Source: Blastomyces gilchristii SLH14081 (taxonomy: Eukaryota; Ascomycota; Eurotiomycetes; Onygenales; Ajellomycetaceae). From it: 64,000 nt of DNA. Location: positions 1,657,506 through 1,721,505 of the forward strand of contig NW_003101677.1 of NCBI RefSeq assembly GCF_000003855.2. The letters are read 5' to 3'. Numbering within the stretch: position 1 is the stretch's first letter; the number at the start of each line of letters is the position of its first letter. Shown here one piece after another: positions 1 through 13,142 of the stretch. The notes below the pieces were generated by a model. The model saw only the letters and a list, made by a program, of their open reading frames with translations, was not told the origin of the DNA and made no database searches. The translations under genes and the position numbers were made by a program.

Positions 1-246
1 ATTATATTGCAGACTACTCTTCAAACAATCTCAGTGAATAAGTGTTTAAATAACTGCTTGAACTGATGATCACTCTTTCTCTCAATCTTTGTATCATGAA
101 TGACAATAATACATCAGTAAGGAAAAAAGCATGTCAATGCTGACATCTTATCTCAACTCTTTATTAAGAAAACTGAGAAAATTAATCAGCTATCAAAGCA
201 AGAACTGATTTCTAAGCAGCTGTCAGAAAGACCTGCTGACACATCT
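1..246. other. AT-rich stretch without a recognisable gene
   Basis: Stops occur in all frames and I recognise no motif. It belongs to the AT-rich isochore and directly precedes the target duplication of the first SINE. Confidence 0.5.
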
Positions 247-260
247 TATTATCTCACTAT

Positions 261-631
261 TATTATTATTATTATTATTCTTTCATTATACTTATATGCA
301 AGCGGAGCTTATGATAAGTTCTTGCATGATGTTAAATACAGGTTAAGTGTTGATTATACAGGAGGAAATACAGGTGTTAAGACCATGTCAAGATAACAAG
401 AACATAGAAAAATACAAAGAAGTGATAATTAGATACATGTGATAATAACTTCCCAGCTCAGAAACATAGAGCGATTCATTGAAGCAATTTGTACATCTCT
501 GTATTTATTAGAAACCTGAGATGCTTGAGTTCCAGATTAATGTATCCCCTGCAGGTTTCAAACCCACGCGCCTTGGTTTCCCACGCCAAGGTGCTACCGG
601 ATGGCCGCATTAACCATTCGGCCACCGGGGC
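261..631 (-). mobile_element. tRNA-derived SINE, family A, copy 1
   Basis: On the minus strand the element starts at 631 with a tRNA-like head (GCCCCGGTGGCCGAATGGTT). The head carries an A-box-like GGCCGAATGG, a CCTTGG...CCAAGG hairpin and a B-box-like GGGTTTGAAACC near 556. These are the internal RNA polymerase III promoter parts of a class II tRNA. About 230 bp of unrelated body follow and the element ends in an (AAT)n tail at 261-280. A 14-bp target duplication, TATTATCTCACTAT, flanks it exactly (247-260 and 632-645). It encodes no protein, so it must borrow LINE machinery. The second copy lies at 30142-30440 plus 43067-43124. Confidence 0.85.
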
Positions 632-809
632 TATTATCTCACTATCACAGGGTCAGAATCAGGCATAATCTTTCAAGTATACTCAGTTAATCTCATTCAA
701 ATTCATTCAGACCTCAAGTATAAAATACAGTATGAGATTAAAAGAGATACATATTTTTGAACAGTATATTATAAAATCATGCAGTAAATTGAGAATTAAA
801 CACAGAACT

Positions 810-1066
810 TGTAAGAAATCCCGCTTCTTGCGGATTCTTTACCTCTATTCCTATCTCTCATGTAATCAATAGAGCTAGTGGCCCTTGGCTACACACAACT
901 ATATAGACTGGAGTTCGTGAATACTATTCATAACTCAGCTTGAATGCTATTATACATTTAATCTCTACATTTATCTTTCTACTGTGAATACTTCTAGTAG
1001 TTAACAGTATATATCACATCAAGCTGTAAATATCTGAATAACTGTCTGTGAGTACTTATTCTTATA
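810..1066 (+). repeat. Chromovirus 5' LTR (outer copy)
   Basis: 257 bp, starts TGTAAGAAATCCC and ends CTTATTCTTATA (ancestral CTTACA). It retains GCGG near position 830, where other copies show TG/CA/TA changes. The sequence just downstream (TTTCAAGCTCAGTCAG) is where a primer-binding site should be. It does not resemble the usual initiator-Met site, so the priming mode is unclear. Confidence 0.9.
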
Positions 1067-4000
1067 TTTCAAGCTCAGTCAGTCAGCAATCATCTGTTAT
1101 GACTGAAAGAACTAGAAACTTATATACTTTAATCTCTGTGAACTCTACTACAGACACTCAGAAGCAGTCATCTGAATTATAAATAGCTCTTATAAAAGAA
1201 GTCTTAGAGAACTTATCAATTACTTATAAAACATCATTCTCTATATCTATAACAGAGAAATTCTCTGAATTCATGAATAAATCAATCTCAGTGAAGAATA
1301 TTCTTGAGCATCTTTTACAGAATCAAGCTATTTTTCTATAAGAAATGCTTACTATCTGTAAACACTCTTGAACTAAGTCTCTAGACATAATCTTCAGAGA
1401 TATCTACAAACTGAAAAGAAACTTTCTTAAGTTATAATCACTTAAGATTACTTATCAAATCATAATCTATAAAAGCTTTTATAAGTTTGTATTTGAAATT
1501 AACTTATAAGCTCAGCTATATAATATGAAAGATGAAGAAGCTATTATCTACATAATAACAGATCTCTATTACACTGAAGTTAAGAACTGGCTGAATTATC
1601 TAGAGAATGATTATAAGAGATCTCACTGATCTGTTCTTAAGATCTATCTAGAGAATAAGTTAAGAGACTTTATAAGCTGAATAGAGAACATCTGAGCTGT
1701 AATTATCAATATTAGAAAAAGAGATAAGAAATCTGATAAAGACTACTTACAATACTTTATAAAATTATAATATGAATTGAAATCTGTGAAAACAGGACTC
1801 TGAAACAAGATCTGAATAATGATATTTATAAAGAGACTGAATAAAGATATACAGAATAAGCTTATTAAATAAGACTCTAAGCTCTTAACTTTGAAGAAAC
1901 TAATAACTCTTATTCACTACTTATAAATCACTGTGAGAGTTACAGATCTGTAGAGAGTGAATTATCAACTGATTCTATAAGAGTCAGAATAATAGAGAAT
2001 AGATTTATTAGAAAAAGATAATAAGATACAGAGAGATTTACATCTGACTGCTGAGTAGAGAGAGAGAGCTTTATAAGCTCTTATAAATAAAGTATATAAT
2101 AGAGAGATTAAGAAAAAGAGACTCTGCTTTATCTGTTCTAAATCAGAATATCTCTGTATAAACTGTCTGAATAAACTAAAATAGAAATTTGAGAAGTTAT
2201 AAACAGAGTCAGTAACAGTCTTCTTAAGAGTCTTAAAGCTGATATCTGAATCTGTTACTTCTCTGATAAAAATGCTTACTTATAGAGAGAGACTGTATCA
2301 CAGTACTACTACTTCACAAGTATAAAAAGTATTGATGAACTCAGAATCTCAGATCACTATAGTGTCTCTAAAGCTTATAGAGTGAATGAGCTGAAAGATG
2401 AAAACTGAGAATCTGCTCTTATAATAAGTAGAATATGAGAACTTAGATCTGAGAGCTGAGAGACTTATAAGAGTTATCTTTGAATTATAAGATCTCTCTG
2501 AAATCTGAAGAAGATTTACAGAAACTGTAATTATTATAAACATCACAGATAACATGTACTTGAGACTTGTATAACTTCAAAGACACAATTTATATATAGC
2601 TGTCTATATATCAGGTTTATACTTCTAATTAGTGTTAATAAACTCACTTATAAAGATAGAATCAGTTGATACTGTAGAGTTGATTAGAGAAGATAAGCTT
2701 ATCTATATAATAACTTCATAAGTGTCTGAGAATCTTACAGTTATGAAAACTGAGCTTCAGATATTAGAGAAATACTGAGATCTTATAGAGATATTCAGCT
2801 TAGTAAAGACAGCTGAGCTTTCTTCTCACTATGAGAAGAATCTGATAATAAATTTAATAGAAGAGTAGAAACTCTTCTGAGAATTAATCTATAAGCTCTC
2901 TTATCATGAAACAGAGATCTTACAGATCTATATAAAGAAGAATCTGAAGAATGACTTTATCTGATCTTCACAGACCTCTATAAGAGTCTCTGTAATATTT
3001 GTAAAGAAGAAAAATGAAGATCTCAGATTATGTATAAACTACTATAATCTGAACTTTAAGATAATAAAGAGTCACTATCTTCTATCTCTGATTAAGAATG
3101 TGATTAACTGTCTCATGAGAGCTGTCATATTCATATAACTGAATGTGATCAATGTATATACACAGCTGTAAATATAATCTGAGAATGAATAAAAGACTGT
3201 CTTTAGAACTGCACTGAGATTATTTGAATATCTAGTAATATCTTTTAATCTGACTAATATCTCTGTAATATTTCAGTATTTTATCAATAAAACACTTCAT
3301 GTATATCTGAATATCTTCATGATAATATATCTAAATAATGTGATAATATACTCTGTGATGAAGGAAGAACACACTGAGTATGTGTAAAGTATGTTAAAGA
3401 TCTTAGATAAGACAGAACTGTATATTAAGCTTATAAAGTGTAACTTCAGTATCTGTTAAATTAATTTCCTAGAATATGTAATTATTATAGATAATATTCA
3501 GATGAAATCTTTATAAATTGAGACTATTCTATTATAACTGAAGTTAACTAGTATTTATGAGATTCAGATCTTTCTCAGCTTTGTGAATTTCTATAGATAA
3601 TTTATCTTTGTATTTATAAGAATTTTCTTAACTCTTACAGACATGCTGAAGAGTGAAAATAAGAAGAAGTTATTCTATAAATAGAGAATGAAAAGATTAT
3701 TAAGAAGAAAGAACTGTAAGAACTTTCTTACTTCAGAAGCTTATGAGATCTTTATAAGATTAAAACAGATATTTATAAATACAGTGATACTGTTTCACTT
3801 TGATCTCTTACTCTTAATTAGATTAAAGACAGATATCTTCTTCTTTGTGATTTCAGAAATAGTCTTATAACTACAGTTAAATGAGAACTGAGTTTCAGTA
3901 ATCTTTTTCTTATGAAAGATACAATCTGTGAAGATCAACTATAATATTTATAATCAGAAGCTTCTTATAATAGTGAAATTCTTCTATCACTGATATCACT

Positions 4001-5932
4001 ACTTTGAGAGTCTTATAATAGTGATTACTATTAGAACTGATTATGATAGCTTATAACAGTTTACTTCAATTAAGAAACTCTCACAGCAGCAGATTTACTG
4101 AGCTCAGAGACTGAGTGAGTTCTGATTCAAGATAGAATATATCAAGAAAACTAAGAACTCAGTGAATAAACTCTCTCACAGGCTAGACTATATTAAGAAG
4201 ATCAGAATGACAGACACAGAGAGACTAGAGAAGATAGAAAAGCTTTATAAAATGCTTAAACTGAGTGTTATAAAGAGATTGACTGAAGAGTCTCTCAATT
4301 CACTGTAAGAGAAGAGAAGAGAGAGAGAAGAGAAGTCTGTATAACTACTCTCTATAACACTGAGAGTTAACACTCTGAGAATCTTTATGAGAATTCTTGA
4401 AGAGAGTATCTATAATCTGAAGAATTTATAGACTTTGAGAAGCACTGTGAAAAACCTGATATAAGAGAAAACAGAGTATAAGTCTTTATAAGATCTTCTA
4501 TTTAGATTATCTGAACTGTAACTGAAGAATGAATATACTCAGTATATTCAGAAACTGCTCACAGCAGGGATTAATTCTGCAGAAATAAAGAGTTAAAGAA
4601 ACTTAAATAATCTCTTACAAAGAGAGAGCTGAATTTATATATCTATGAATGAGTTTCTATATATAGAACTTATTAAAAGACATTATAACTCTTCTCTAGC
4701 AGATTATTTTACAGATACTAGAACTTATGAGTTGCTTATAAGAAAATACTTCTAATCAAAGATGTAAGAACTTATGAAGAAGATAATGAAGTCTTATACT
4801 ATTTATCAGAGTTTATAAGTAGTACAGTTCAGATTATATAAAGAACTTACTTCTCTACTTATTCTATGAGAATCTTGAGAATAGTTAGAAATGAATACTC
4901 TTATGAGTCTCTCTGAAAGTAAGAACATATATAATACCTGTTTTGACAGTGTGCTGATGATAGTGAATTACTTTATCAAGATAATACACTTTATACTCAC
5001 TTACAAGAACTTGAAGTCAAAGAATTTAACTTATATCTTTGTCTGTGATGTGATTTAGTTGCATGAGTTATCTGTAAACATTGTCTCAGATAGAGAATTA
5101 ATCTTTATAGAAGAGTTCTGATTTAATCTGATAACTATACTGAAGATCTTATGAGATCTAAGCATAGCTTTTCATTAATAGACAGATGATCAGATAGAAT
5201 ATCTGATAAGTATATTAAAACAGTATCTGTGATACTTTGTTAATTACAATCAGAATGACTGAGTATATTAATTACTACTCACAGAGTTCATGTATAATAA
5301 CTTAAAACATGTCAGCACAGATAAAACCCTCTTTGAGATACTCACTGAGACTTATTCATGAATAATCTTGATGAATCTGTGAGAGTATACTATAGAGTGT
5401 GATGATGTCTGTGAACAGGCTGAGAGAATTCAGAAGATCTGAGAGAAAGTCTGTGAATTCTTGAGAAAGACTTAAGAGTATCAGAAGAGATACTGTGACT
5501 TTAAGCATATTATAAAGAGTTTCAAGAAAGATGATAGAGTCTGACTAAGTCTAGAAAATATTATTATATAGAGATCTAGTAAGAAGCTGAATCTCTTATA
5601 GATAGAGTCTTATAAGATTATGAAGAAAGTTAGTTTACAGTTCTATAGATTGAAACTGTTATCTGAGTTGTAAATATATAATATTTTTTATATCTCTTTA
5701 CTCTGCAAATATAAGGAATTTTTAGAAGAGAATTCTGTGACTCATCACTCTATCTATAAAGCACTAGAGAGTGAAAGAGAATATCAGATTAAAGAGATTA
5801 TTAACTCAGAGAAGTGAGATTATAAGCTCTGATTCATAATTCAGTGATACGAGTATTCTGATAAGATAAATAAGTTCACTTGAAAATTATCTGAGTAGAT
5901 AAGATATCTGTAGAAGCTGAGACATGACTTTT
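1067..5932 (+). pseudogene. Decayed gag-pol of outer chromovirus
   Basis: A gag zinc knuckle is visible near 2130-2175 as CFICSKSEYLCINC, a CX2CX4HX4C motif whose His has become Tyr. Around 2990-3050 the frame reads FVKKKNEDLRLCINYYNLN, the start of a gypsy reverse transcriptase. The active-site YxDD box near 3325-3350 reads YLNN (Asp to Asn). RNase H follows at about 3688-3870 and an HHCC/DDE integrase at about 4640-5500. A chromodomain at about 5760-5900 (EYQIKEIINSEK, then KL-stop-FIIQ) has TGA where tryptophan is expected. The frame is closed many times, so no product is made. The copy stops at 5932, where the inner element is inserted. Confidence 0.85.
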
Positions 5933-6189
5933 TATAAGAAATCCCGCTTCTCACAGATTCTTTACCTCTATTCCTATCTCTCGTGTAATCAATAGGGCTA
6001 GCGGCCCTTGACTACACACAACTATATAGACTGGAGTTTGTGAATACTATTCTCAACTCAGCTTGAATACTATTATACATTTGATTTCTACATTTATCTT
6101 TCTACTGTGAATACTTCTAGTAGTTAACAGTACATATCATGTCAAGCTGCAAACACTTAAATAATCATCTGTGAGCACTTATTCTTACA
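5933..6189 (+). repeat. Chromovirus 5' LTR (inner copy)
   Basis: 257 bp. It begins TATAAGAAATCCC (ancestral TG mutated to TA) and ends CTTATTCTTACA. At the site where other copies read TTGCGG it reads TCACAG. Both derive from TCGCGG by CpG transitions. Confidence 0.92.
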
Positions 6190-9100
6190 TTTCAAGCTCA
6201 GTCAGTCAGCAATCACCTGTTATGACTGAAAGAACTAGAAACTCACATGCTTCAACCTCTGTGAACTCTACTACAGACACTCAGAAGCAGTCACCTGAAC
6301 TATAAATAGTTCTTATGAAAGAAGTCTCAGAGAACTTATCAATTACTCACAGAACATCATTCTCTGCATCTGTGACAGAGGAACTCTTTGAACTCATGAA
6401 TGAACTAATCTTAGTGAAGAACATTCTTGAGTATCTCTTATAAGACTAAGCTATTTTTCTACAAGAAATGCTTACTATCTGTAAACACTCTTGAACTGAG
6501 TCTCTAGACATAATCTTCAGAGATACTTATGAACTGAAAAAAAACTTTCTTAAGCTGTAATCACTTAAGATCACTTATCAAACCACAATCTATAAAAGCT
6601 TTTGTGAGTTTGTATTTGAAATTGACTTACAAGTCTGACTGTGTGATATGAAAGATGAAGAAGCTGTCATCTATATAATGACAGATCTCTATTATACTGA
6701 AGTCAAGAACTGACTGAATTATCTAGAGAATGATTATAAGAGATCTTACTGATCTGTTCTCAAGATCTATCTAGAGAACAAGTTAAGAGACTCTGTAAGT
6801 CAGACAGAGAACATCTAAGCTGTGATCATTAATATTAGAAAAAGAGATGAGAAATCTGATAAAGACTACTTACAGTGCTTTATGAAATTATGATGTGAAT
6901 TAAGATCTGTGAAAACAGAGCCCTGAAATAAGACCTGAATAATGATGTTTATAAAGAGACTGAATAAAGATATGTAGAACAAGCTCATTGAGTAAGACTC
7001 TAAGTTCTTGACTCTGAAGAAACTGATGACTCTTATTCATCATTTATAAATCACTGTGAGAGTCACAGATCTGCAGAGAGCAGATCACTGATCAGCTCTG
7101 TAAGAGTCAGAATAACAGAGAACAGGTTTGTCAGAAAAAGATAACAAGATATAGAGAGATTCATGTCTGACTGCTGAGCAGAGAGAAAGAGCTTTATAAG
7201 CTTCTGTGAACAGAGTGTATAACAGAGAGATCAAGGAAAAGAGACTCTGTTTCATCTATTCTAAATCAGAATATCTCTGTGCAAACTGTCTGAACAAATC
7301 AAAATAGAAATTTGAAGAGTTATGAACAGAGTCAGCAACAGCCTTCTTAAGAGTCTTGAAGCTGACATCTGAATCTGTTACTCTCTCAATAAAAATACTT
7401 ACTTATGAGAAGAGACTGCACTGTAGTACTGCTGTCTCACAAGCATGAAAAGCATTGATGAACTCAGGATTTCAGGTCACTGTAGTATTTCTAAAGCTCA
7501 TGAAATGAATGAGCTAAAAGATAGAAACTAAGAATCTGCTCTTATAATAAGCAGAGCATGAGAACTCAGATCTGAGAACTGAGAGACTTACAAGAGTTAT
7601 CTTTGAATTACAAGATCTCTCTGAAACCTGAAGAAGATTTGCAGAAACTGTGATCATTGCAGACATCACAGATAACATGTACTTGAGACTTGTATAACTT
7701 CAAAGACACAATTCACACATAGCTGTCTGTGAGTCAGGTTTATACTTTCAATCAGTGTTAATAGACTTACTTACAGAGATAGAATCAGTTGATGCTGCAG
7801 AGTTAATTAGAGAAGACAAGCTCATTTATATAATGACTTTATAAGTGTCTGAGAATCTTGCAGTCATGAAAACTGAGCTTCAGATATCAGAGAAATACTG
7901 AGATCTCACAGAGATGTTCAGCTCAGTAAAGGCAGCTAAGCTTCTCTCTTATTATGAGAAGAATCTGACAATAGATTTGATAGAAGAATAGAAATTCTTC
8001 TGAGAATCAATCTATAAGCTCTCTCATTATGAGACAGAGGTCTTGCAGACCTATGTGAAGAAGAATCTGAAGAATAACTTTATCTGATCTTCACAGGCCT
8101 CTGTGAGAGTTTCTGTGATGTTTGTAAAGAAGAAGAATGAAGATCTCAGATTGTGTATAGACTATTATAACCTGAACTTCAAGATAATAAAGAGTCACTA
8201 TCTTCTATCTCTGATTGAGAATGTGATCAACTATCTCACAGAAGCTGTCATATTCACACAACTGAATATAATCAATATATATACATAACTGTGAATATAA
8301 TCTGAAAATGAATGAAAGACTGTCTTTAGAACTGCACTGAAATTGTTTGAATATCTAGTGATGCCTTTTAATCTGACTAATACTCTCATAGCATTTCAGT
8401 CTTTCATTAATAAAATAATTCATGTATATCTGAATATCTTTGTAATAATATATCTGAATGATGTGATAATGTACTCTGTGAAGAAGAAAGAATACACTGA
8501 GTATGTATAAAGTGTGTTAAAGGTCTTAAATAAGATAGGACTGTATATTAAGCTTGTGAAGTACAACTTCAGTGTCTGTCAGATTAATTTCCTAGAATAT
8601 GTAATCATCACAGATAATATTCAGATGAAATCTTCACAGATTGAGATCATTCTATCATAATCAGAGTTAACTAGTATTTATGAGATTCAGATCTTTCTGA
8701 GCTTTGTGAATTTCTATAGATAATTTATCTTTGTATTCATAAGAATCTTCTTAATTCTTACAGATATACTAAAGAGTGAAAACAAGAAGAAGTCATTCTA
8801 TGAATAGAGAATGAAAAGATTGTTAAGAAGAGAGAACTATAAGAACTTTCTTATTTCAGAAGCTCACAGAGTCTTTATAAGACTGAAACAGATATTTGCA
8901 GATACAGTGATACTGTTTCACTTTGATTTCTTACTCTTAATCAGATTAAAGACAGATACCTTCTTCTTTATAATTTCAGAAATAGTCTTATAACTATAGT
9001 CAAATGAGAACTGAGTTTCAGTAATCTTTTTCTCATGAAAGATGCAATCTGTGAAGATTAACTATAATATTTATAATCAGAAGCTTCTTATAATAGTGAA

Positions 9101-11040
9101 ATTCTTCTGTCACTGATATCACTACTTTGAGAGCCTTGTAACAGTGATTACTGTTAGAACTGATCATGATAGCTTATAATAGTTTACTTTAATCAAGAAA
9201 CTCTCACAACAGCAGGTTCACTGAGCTCAGAGACTGAGTGAGTTCTGGTTCAAGATAGAATATATTAAGAGAACTAAGAACTCAGCAGACAGACTCTCTC
9301 ACAGATCAGACTATGTTAAGAAGACCAGGACAACAGACACAGAGAGACTAGAGAAGGCAGAAAAGCTTCATAAGATGCTCAGACTGAGTATTATAAAGAG
9401 ATTAACTGAAGAGTCTCTTAATTCTCTATGAGAGAAGAGAGAAAAGAAAGAAGAGAAGTCTGTATAACTACTCTTTATAACACTGAGAGTCAACACTCTG
9501 AGAATCTCTGTGAGAATTCTTGAAGAGAGTATCTATAATCTGAAGAGTTTATGAGCTTTGAGAAGTACTGTGAAAGATCTGATGTAAGAAAAAATAGAGT
9601 ATAAGTCTTTATAAGATCTTCTATTCAGATTGTCTGAACTGTAACTGAAGAATGAATATACTCAGTATATTCAGAAACTGCTCACAGCAGAGATCAATTC
9701 TGCAGAAATAAAAAATTGAAGAGACTTAAATAGTCTCTTATAAAGAGAGAATCAGATTTATATATCTATGAATGAGTTTCTATATATAGAACTTATTAAA
9801 AGGCATCATCACTCTTCTCTAACAGGTCATTTTACAGATACTAGAACTCATGAGTTACTTGTAAGAAAATACTTCTGATTAAAGATATAAGAACTTATGA
9901 AGAAGATAGTGAATTCTTATACTATTTATCAGAATTCATGAGTAGTGTAATTCAGATCATATGAAGAACTTACTTCTCTACTCATCTCATGAGAATCTTG
10001 AGAATAGCTAGAAATAAATGCCCTTGTAAGCCTCTCTGAAAGTAAGAATATATATGATGTCTGCTTTGACAGTGTGCTGATGATAGTGAATTACTTTATC
10101 AAGATAACACACTTTATACTCATCTGCAAGAACTTGAAGTCAAAGAATTTAACTTATATCTTTATCTATAATGTGATCTGATTGTATGAGTTATCTGTGA
10201 ATATTATCTTAAACAGAGAATCAATCTTCATAGAAGAGTTCTGATCTAATCTGATAACTATACTGAAGATCTTATAAGATCTAAGTACAGCTTTTCATCA
10301 ACAGACAGATGATCAGATAGAATATCTGATGAGTATATTGAAACAGTATCTGCAGTGCTTTGTTAATTACAATCAGAATAACTGAGTACATTGATTATCA
10401 CTTATAGAGTTTATATATAATAACTTAAAACATGTTAGTATAAATAAAACCTTCTTTGAGATACTCACTGAGACTTATTCACAGATGATCTTGATGAACT
10501 TATAAGAGTACACTATAGAGTGTGATGATGTCTGTAAACAGGCTGAGAGAATTCAGAAGATTTGAGAGAAAGTCTGTGAATTCTTAAGAAAGGCTCAAGA
10601 GTATCAGAAGAGATACTATAACTTTAAGCATATTATAAAGAGTTTCAAGAAAGATAATAGAGTCTAACTAAGTTTAGAAAACATTATTATACAGAGATCT
10701 AGTAAGAAGCTGAATCTCTTACAGACAGAGTCTTGTAAGATTATGAAGAAAGTTAGTTTACAGTTCTACAGATTGAAACTATCATCTGAGTTATAGATAT
10801 ATAATGTTTTTTATATCTCTTTACTCTGTGAATATAAGGAATTCTCAGAAGAGAACTCTGTGACTTATTACTCTGTCTATGAAGCACTAGAGAATGAAAG
10901 AGAATATCAAATCAAAGAAATTATTGATTCAGAGAAGTAAGATTATAAGCTCTGATTCAAGATTTAGTGATAAGAGTATTCTGATAAGATAAATAAGTTC
11001 ACTTAAGAATCATTTAGATAGATAAAACATCTGCAGAAGC
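6190..11040 (+). pseudogene. Decayed gag-pol of inner chromovirus
   Basis: This would encode the capsid/nucleocapsid and the polyprotein for reverse transcription and integration. The zinc knuckle at 7248-7289 reads CFIYSKSEYLCANC (one Cys and the His both changed to Tyr). RT begins at about 8103: the ORF from there reads VMFVKKKNEDLRLCIDYYN and ends near TQLNIINIY. The YxDD box at about 8449-8475 reads YLNDVIMYS. RNase H lies at 8811-8993 (HFDFLLLIRLKTD). Integrase is at about 9760-10620, with histidines in KRHHHSSL..HF and a core near 10065-10130. The chromodomain is at about 10880-11010 (EYQIKEIIDSEK). Many stops remain, so it is not functional. RT before integrase plus a chromodomain place it in Ty3/gypsy chromoviruses. 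Confidence 0.87.
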
Positions 11041-11519
11041 TGAGACATGACTTCTATACTATGAATTCTGATAAGTCAGAATGACACAGTCTTCACTAAG
11101 AATCTGATTATGATAAAGATATTAACACTATTATTTATAAACTCTAGTCTATAAGATGATGAGTTTCTACTGAGATGAACAGTCTGCAGTGTATACAAGA
11201 GAAGAAGAAATCATATTCTTATTAAAGTTAAAAAATAAGAAAATAAACAGAGTCATGAATACAATTTAGAGATTAATAAAGAAAAAATAAAGAAAACTCA
11301 CACTTACATTCTCAATATCTGTGATACTCAATTTCTTCACAACTATTAATTTCTCTCTTCAAAGAAATAGAGAGTATTATATCTGTGATACAGATAATTA
11401 TTGTATTTGATATGAAGACTGTCAGAAATACACAGACTTCAGAGGAGTTGAACATCAGAATACATGCAGTTGCAGTAGAATCTTGAAGACTGACTGTCTG
11501 TGTATATGATCAGATACTT

Positions 11520-12209
11520 CTTATGAAGCTGTATTCACTCTCTCAGTTATATTGAAGTATTCAGCTCAGAAATAATTAAGATATAGAGAGAGAGCTTATC
11601 TACTCAGATTAACTTCTGTCACAAATTCATGACTTTTACATTGTCTTAATTACTCAGATTTTGCAGGTATCTGAAGACTCATCTCTTATTGATAATGAAA
11701 TTGTGGAAATGCGCTGCAATGCAAGAATCATTGATAGAGAACCTAGGCATATTTGCATATACCTGATCAGAGATTGTGCAGACAGAGAGAGAGTGATTGT
11801 AGGCCTGTAGAGCTGTAGAAGGCACTGACATCATCAGAAGCTTTACAAGAACTGTCAGCTAGAGTCTGTAAGAAATTACTTATGAGAAGACTTACAGCAA
11901 AGAGAGGAACTGCACTGCTTGAAGTCAGAGACTGGCCTGAGAGAGACATGAGGTTGACTGCTGGCTCAAAGATCAGATGCAGTGACAGAGCTGAAAGAGA
12001 TGAAGATACAGTCATGAACAGCAGTGTCCCTGCTTCATCAGTCAGTAAAAAGTGATCAGAGGAGTTGTAGAGACACTCATGAGAAGCTCAGCAGCAGCCA
12101 GACATTGTTTATTAAGATGTTAAAATTGAAAAAATTTTTTATTCTTGAGAAGTTCTTGAATCAATATATAGACATTGTCAGGAACACTCTCTCTCTATTA
12201 TCTGAGTGA
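11520..12209 (+). pseudogene. Possible third ORF (ORF3) of the chromovirus
   Basis: In one forward frame from about 11520 to the TGA at 12207-12209 only about nine stops interrupt 230 codons. Most are TGA/TAG/TAA that could come from CGA, CAG, CAA or TGG by transitions. Readable stretches include LIDNEIVEMRCNARIIDREP near 11690-11740, KNCQLESVRNYL near 11850, and a clean 61-codon run from 12024 rich in K, L, E, Q and S that ends IVRNTLSLLSE. The outer copy shows the same frame with conservative changes (about 13770-14110). The composition suggests a helical protein. I do not recognise a domain and the function is unknown. An antisense 82-residue ORF at 11767-12015 is Ser/Leu-rich and looks like its shadow. 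Confidence 0.4.
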
Positions 12210-12870
12210 AAACACTTCACAGATGAATGAGAATACTCACAGTTTATAAGAATGAGAGCTGTTACAGAAAAAGGAAAAAGAAGATGAGATTCTGTGAGCA
12301 GATCTGGAATATTTATACTACTCTAGAGAGGTTTACTTACACTGTGAGTGATTCTGTGAAACAGTCAGATCACTCTAGTAAACAAGAGTGATTGTGAATT
12401 ACAGGCCTGAATCTTTCTATGTAACTACAAAGAGTGATTGCAGGCTGTGAACATCTTGATTCTACAATTCTACAGTGTCAAAGAACAATGATTCATAAGA
12501 ATGAGTGAAAGATCAACTTGCAAATACTTCTCTTTGATGAGAGTGATCTTACAGAGAGTGATTCATCTGTGAGATGAATCTGTGTGATGATTACACAAGA
12601 ACCTTGTGAAAATGATTGAGAGTTAACTGAAACTCTTCTGTATGAAAGGTGTGAGATGAATCTGTGTGATAGTCAGAGAAAAATCTGTAGATCATAAAAA
12701 ACCTCACAGAACAAGAAACTGAGTGACAGACTCTTTTCTCTTTACAGTAACAAGGGATTTTTCCTCACTGAGGTTTTTTTATAGATGTGAAGGATTTTTA
12801 GTAAGTATCACTGCAGTGCTGAGCTGACTCTATGAAGTCACTCAGTGAAAGGCTTCACAGACAAAGCCTT

Positions 12871-12883
12871 AGAGAGAGGAGAA
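12871..12883 (+). other. Polypurine tract of inner chromovirus
   Basis: Thirteen purines (AGAGAGAGGAGAA) end two bases before the 3' LTR, where plus-strand DNA synthesis of a retroelement is primed. The outer copy has the equivalent tract at 15000-15012. Confidence 0.75.
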
Positions 12884-12885
12884 TA

Positions 12886-13142
12886 TGTAAGAAATCTCAC
12901 TTCTCATGAATTCTTTATCTCTATTTCTATCTCTCATATAATCAATAGGGCTAGCGGCCCTTGACTACACATAACTATATAGACTAGAGTTCATGAATAC
13001 TATTCATAACTCAGCTTGAATGCTATTATACATTTGACCTCTACATTTATCTTTCTACTGTGAATACTTCTAGTAGTTAACAGTACATATCACGCCAAGC
13101 TGCAAACACCCGAATAATTGCCTGCGAGCACTTATTCTTACA
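12886..13142 (+). repeat. Chromovirus 3' LTR (inner copy)
   Basis: 257 bp, TGTAAGAAATCTCAC...CTTATTCTTACA. It differs from its partner at 5933-6189 by numerous transitions, so post-insertion mutation hit the two LTRs independently. Confidence 0.93.

Larger units (their letters stand above)
11058..12885 (+). mobile_element. Chromovirus 3' tail region beyond the chromodomain
   Basis: About 1.8 kb between pol and the 3' LTR, unusually long for a chromovirus. The first 450 bp are AT-rich. A conserved decayed reading frame follows (see 11520-12209). After 12210 come repeated short words (GAGTGATT several times, and GAGATGAATCTGTGTGAT twice at about 12571 and 12650). The outer copy has the same tail at 13143-15014. 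It is a real part of the family, because it lies inside both TSD-bounded elements. Confidence 0.8.
5933..13142 (+). mobile_element. Ty3/gypsy chromovirus, inner complete copy (7.2 kb)
   Basis: A full-length element with LTRs at 5933-6189 and 12886-13142, inserted in the same family's outer copy in the same orientation. The duplicated target is CTTTT (5928-5932 and 13143-13147). Removing the insert restores the outer sequence GACATGACTTTTATACTGTG, which matches the uninterrupted inner counterpart near 11045-11065. It has kept more CA/TG dinucleotides and fewer TA than the outer copy in gag-pol, as expected for a younger insertion. Order: LTR, gag, RT, RNase H, integrase, chromodomain, 1.8-kb tail, polypurine tract, LTR. 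Confidence 0.95.

Noticed and set aside
556..631. A functional tRNA gene
   Set aside because: The tRNA-like sequence is the head of a SINE with a body, AAT tail and target duplication; the same holds at 30142, 18124 and 38198.
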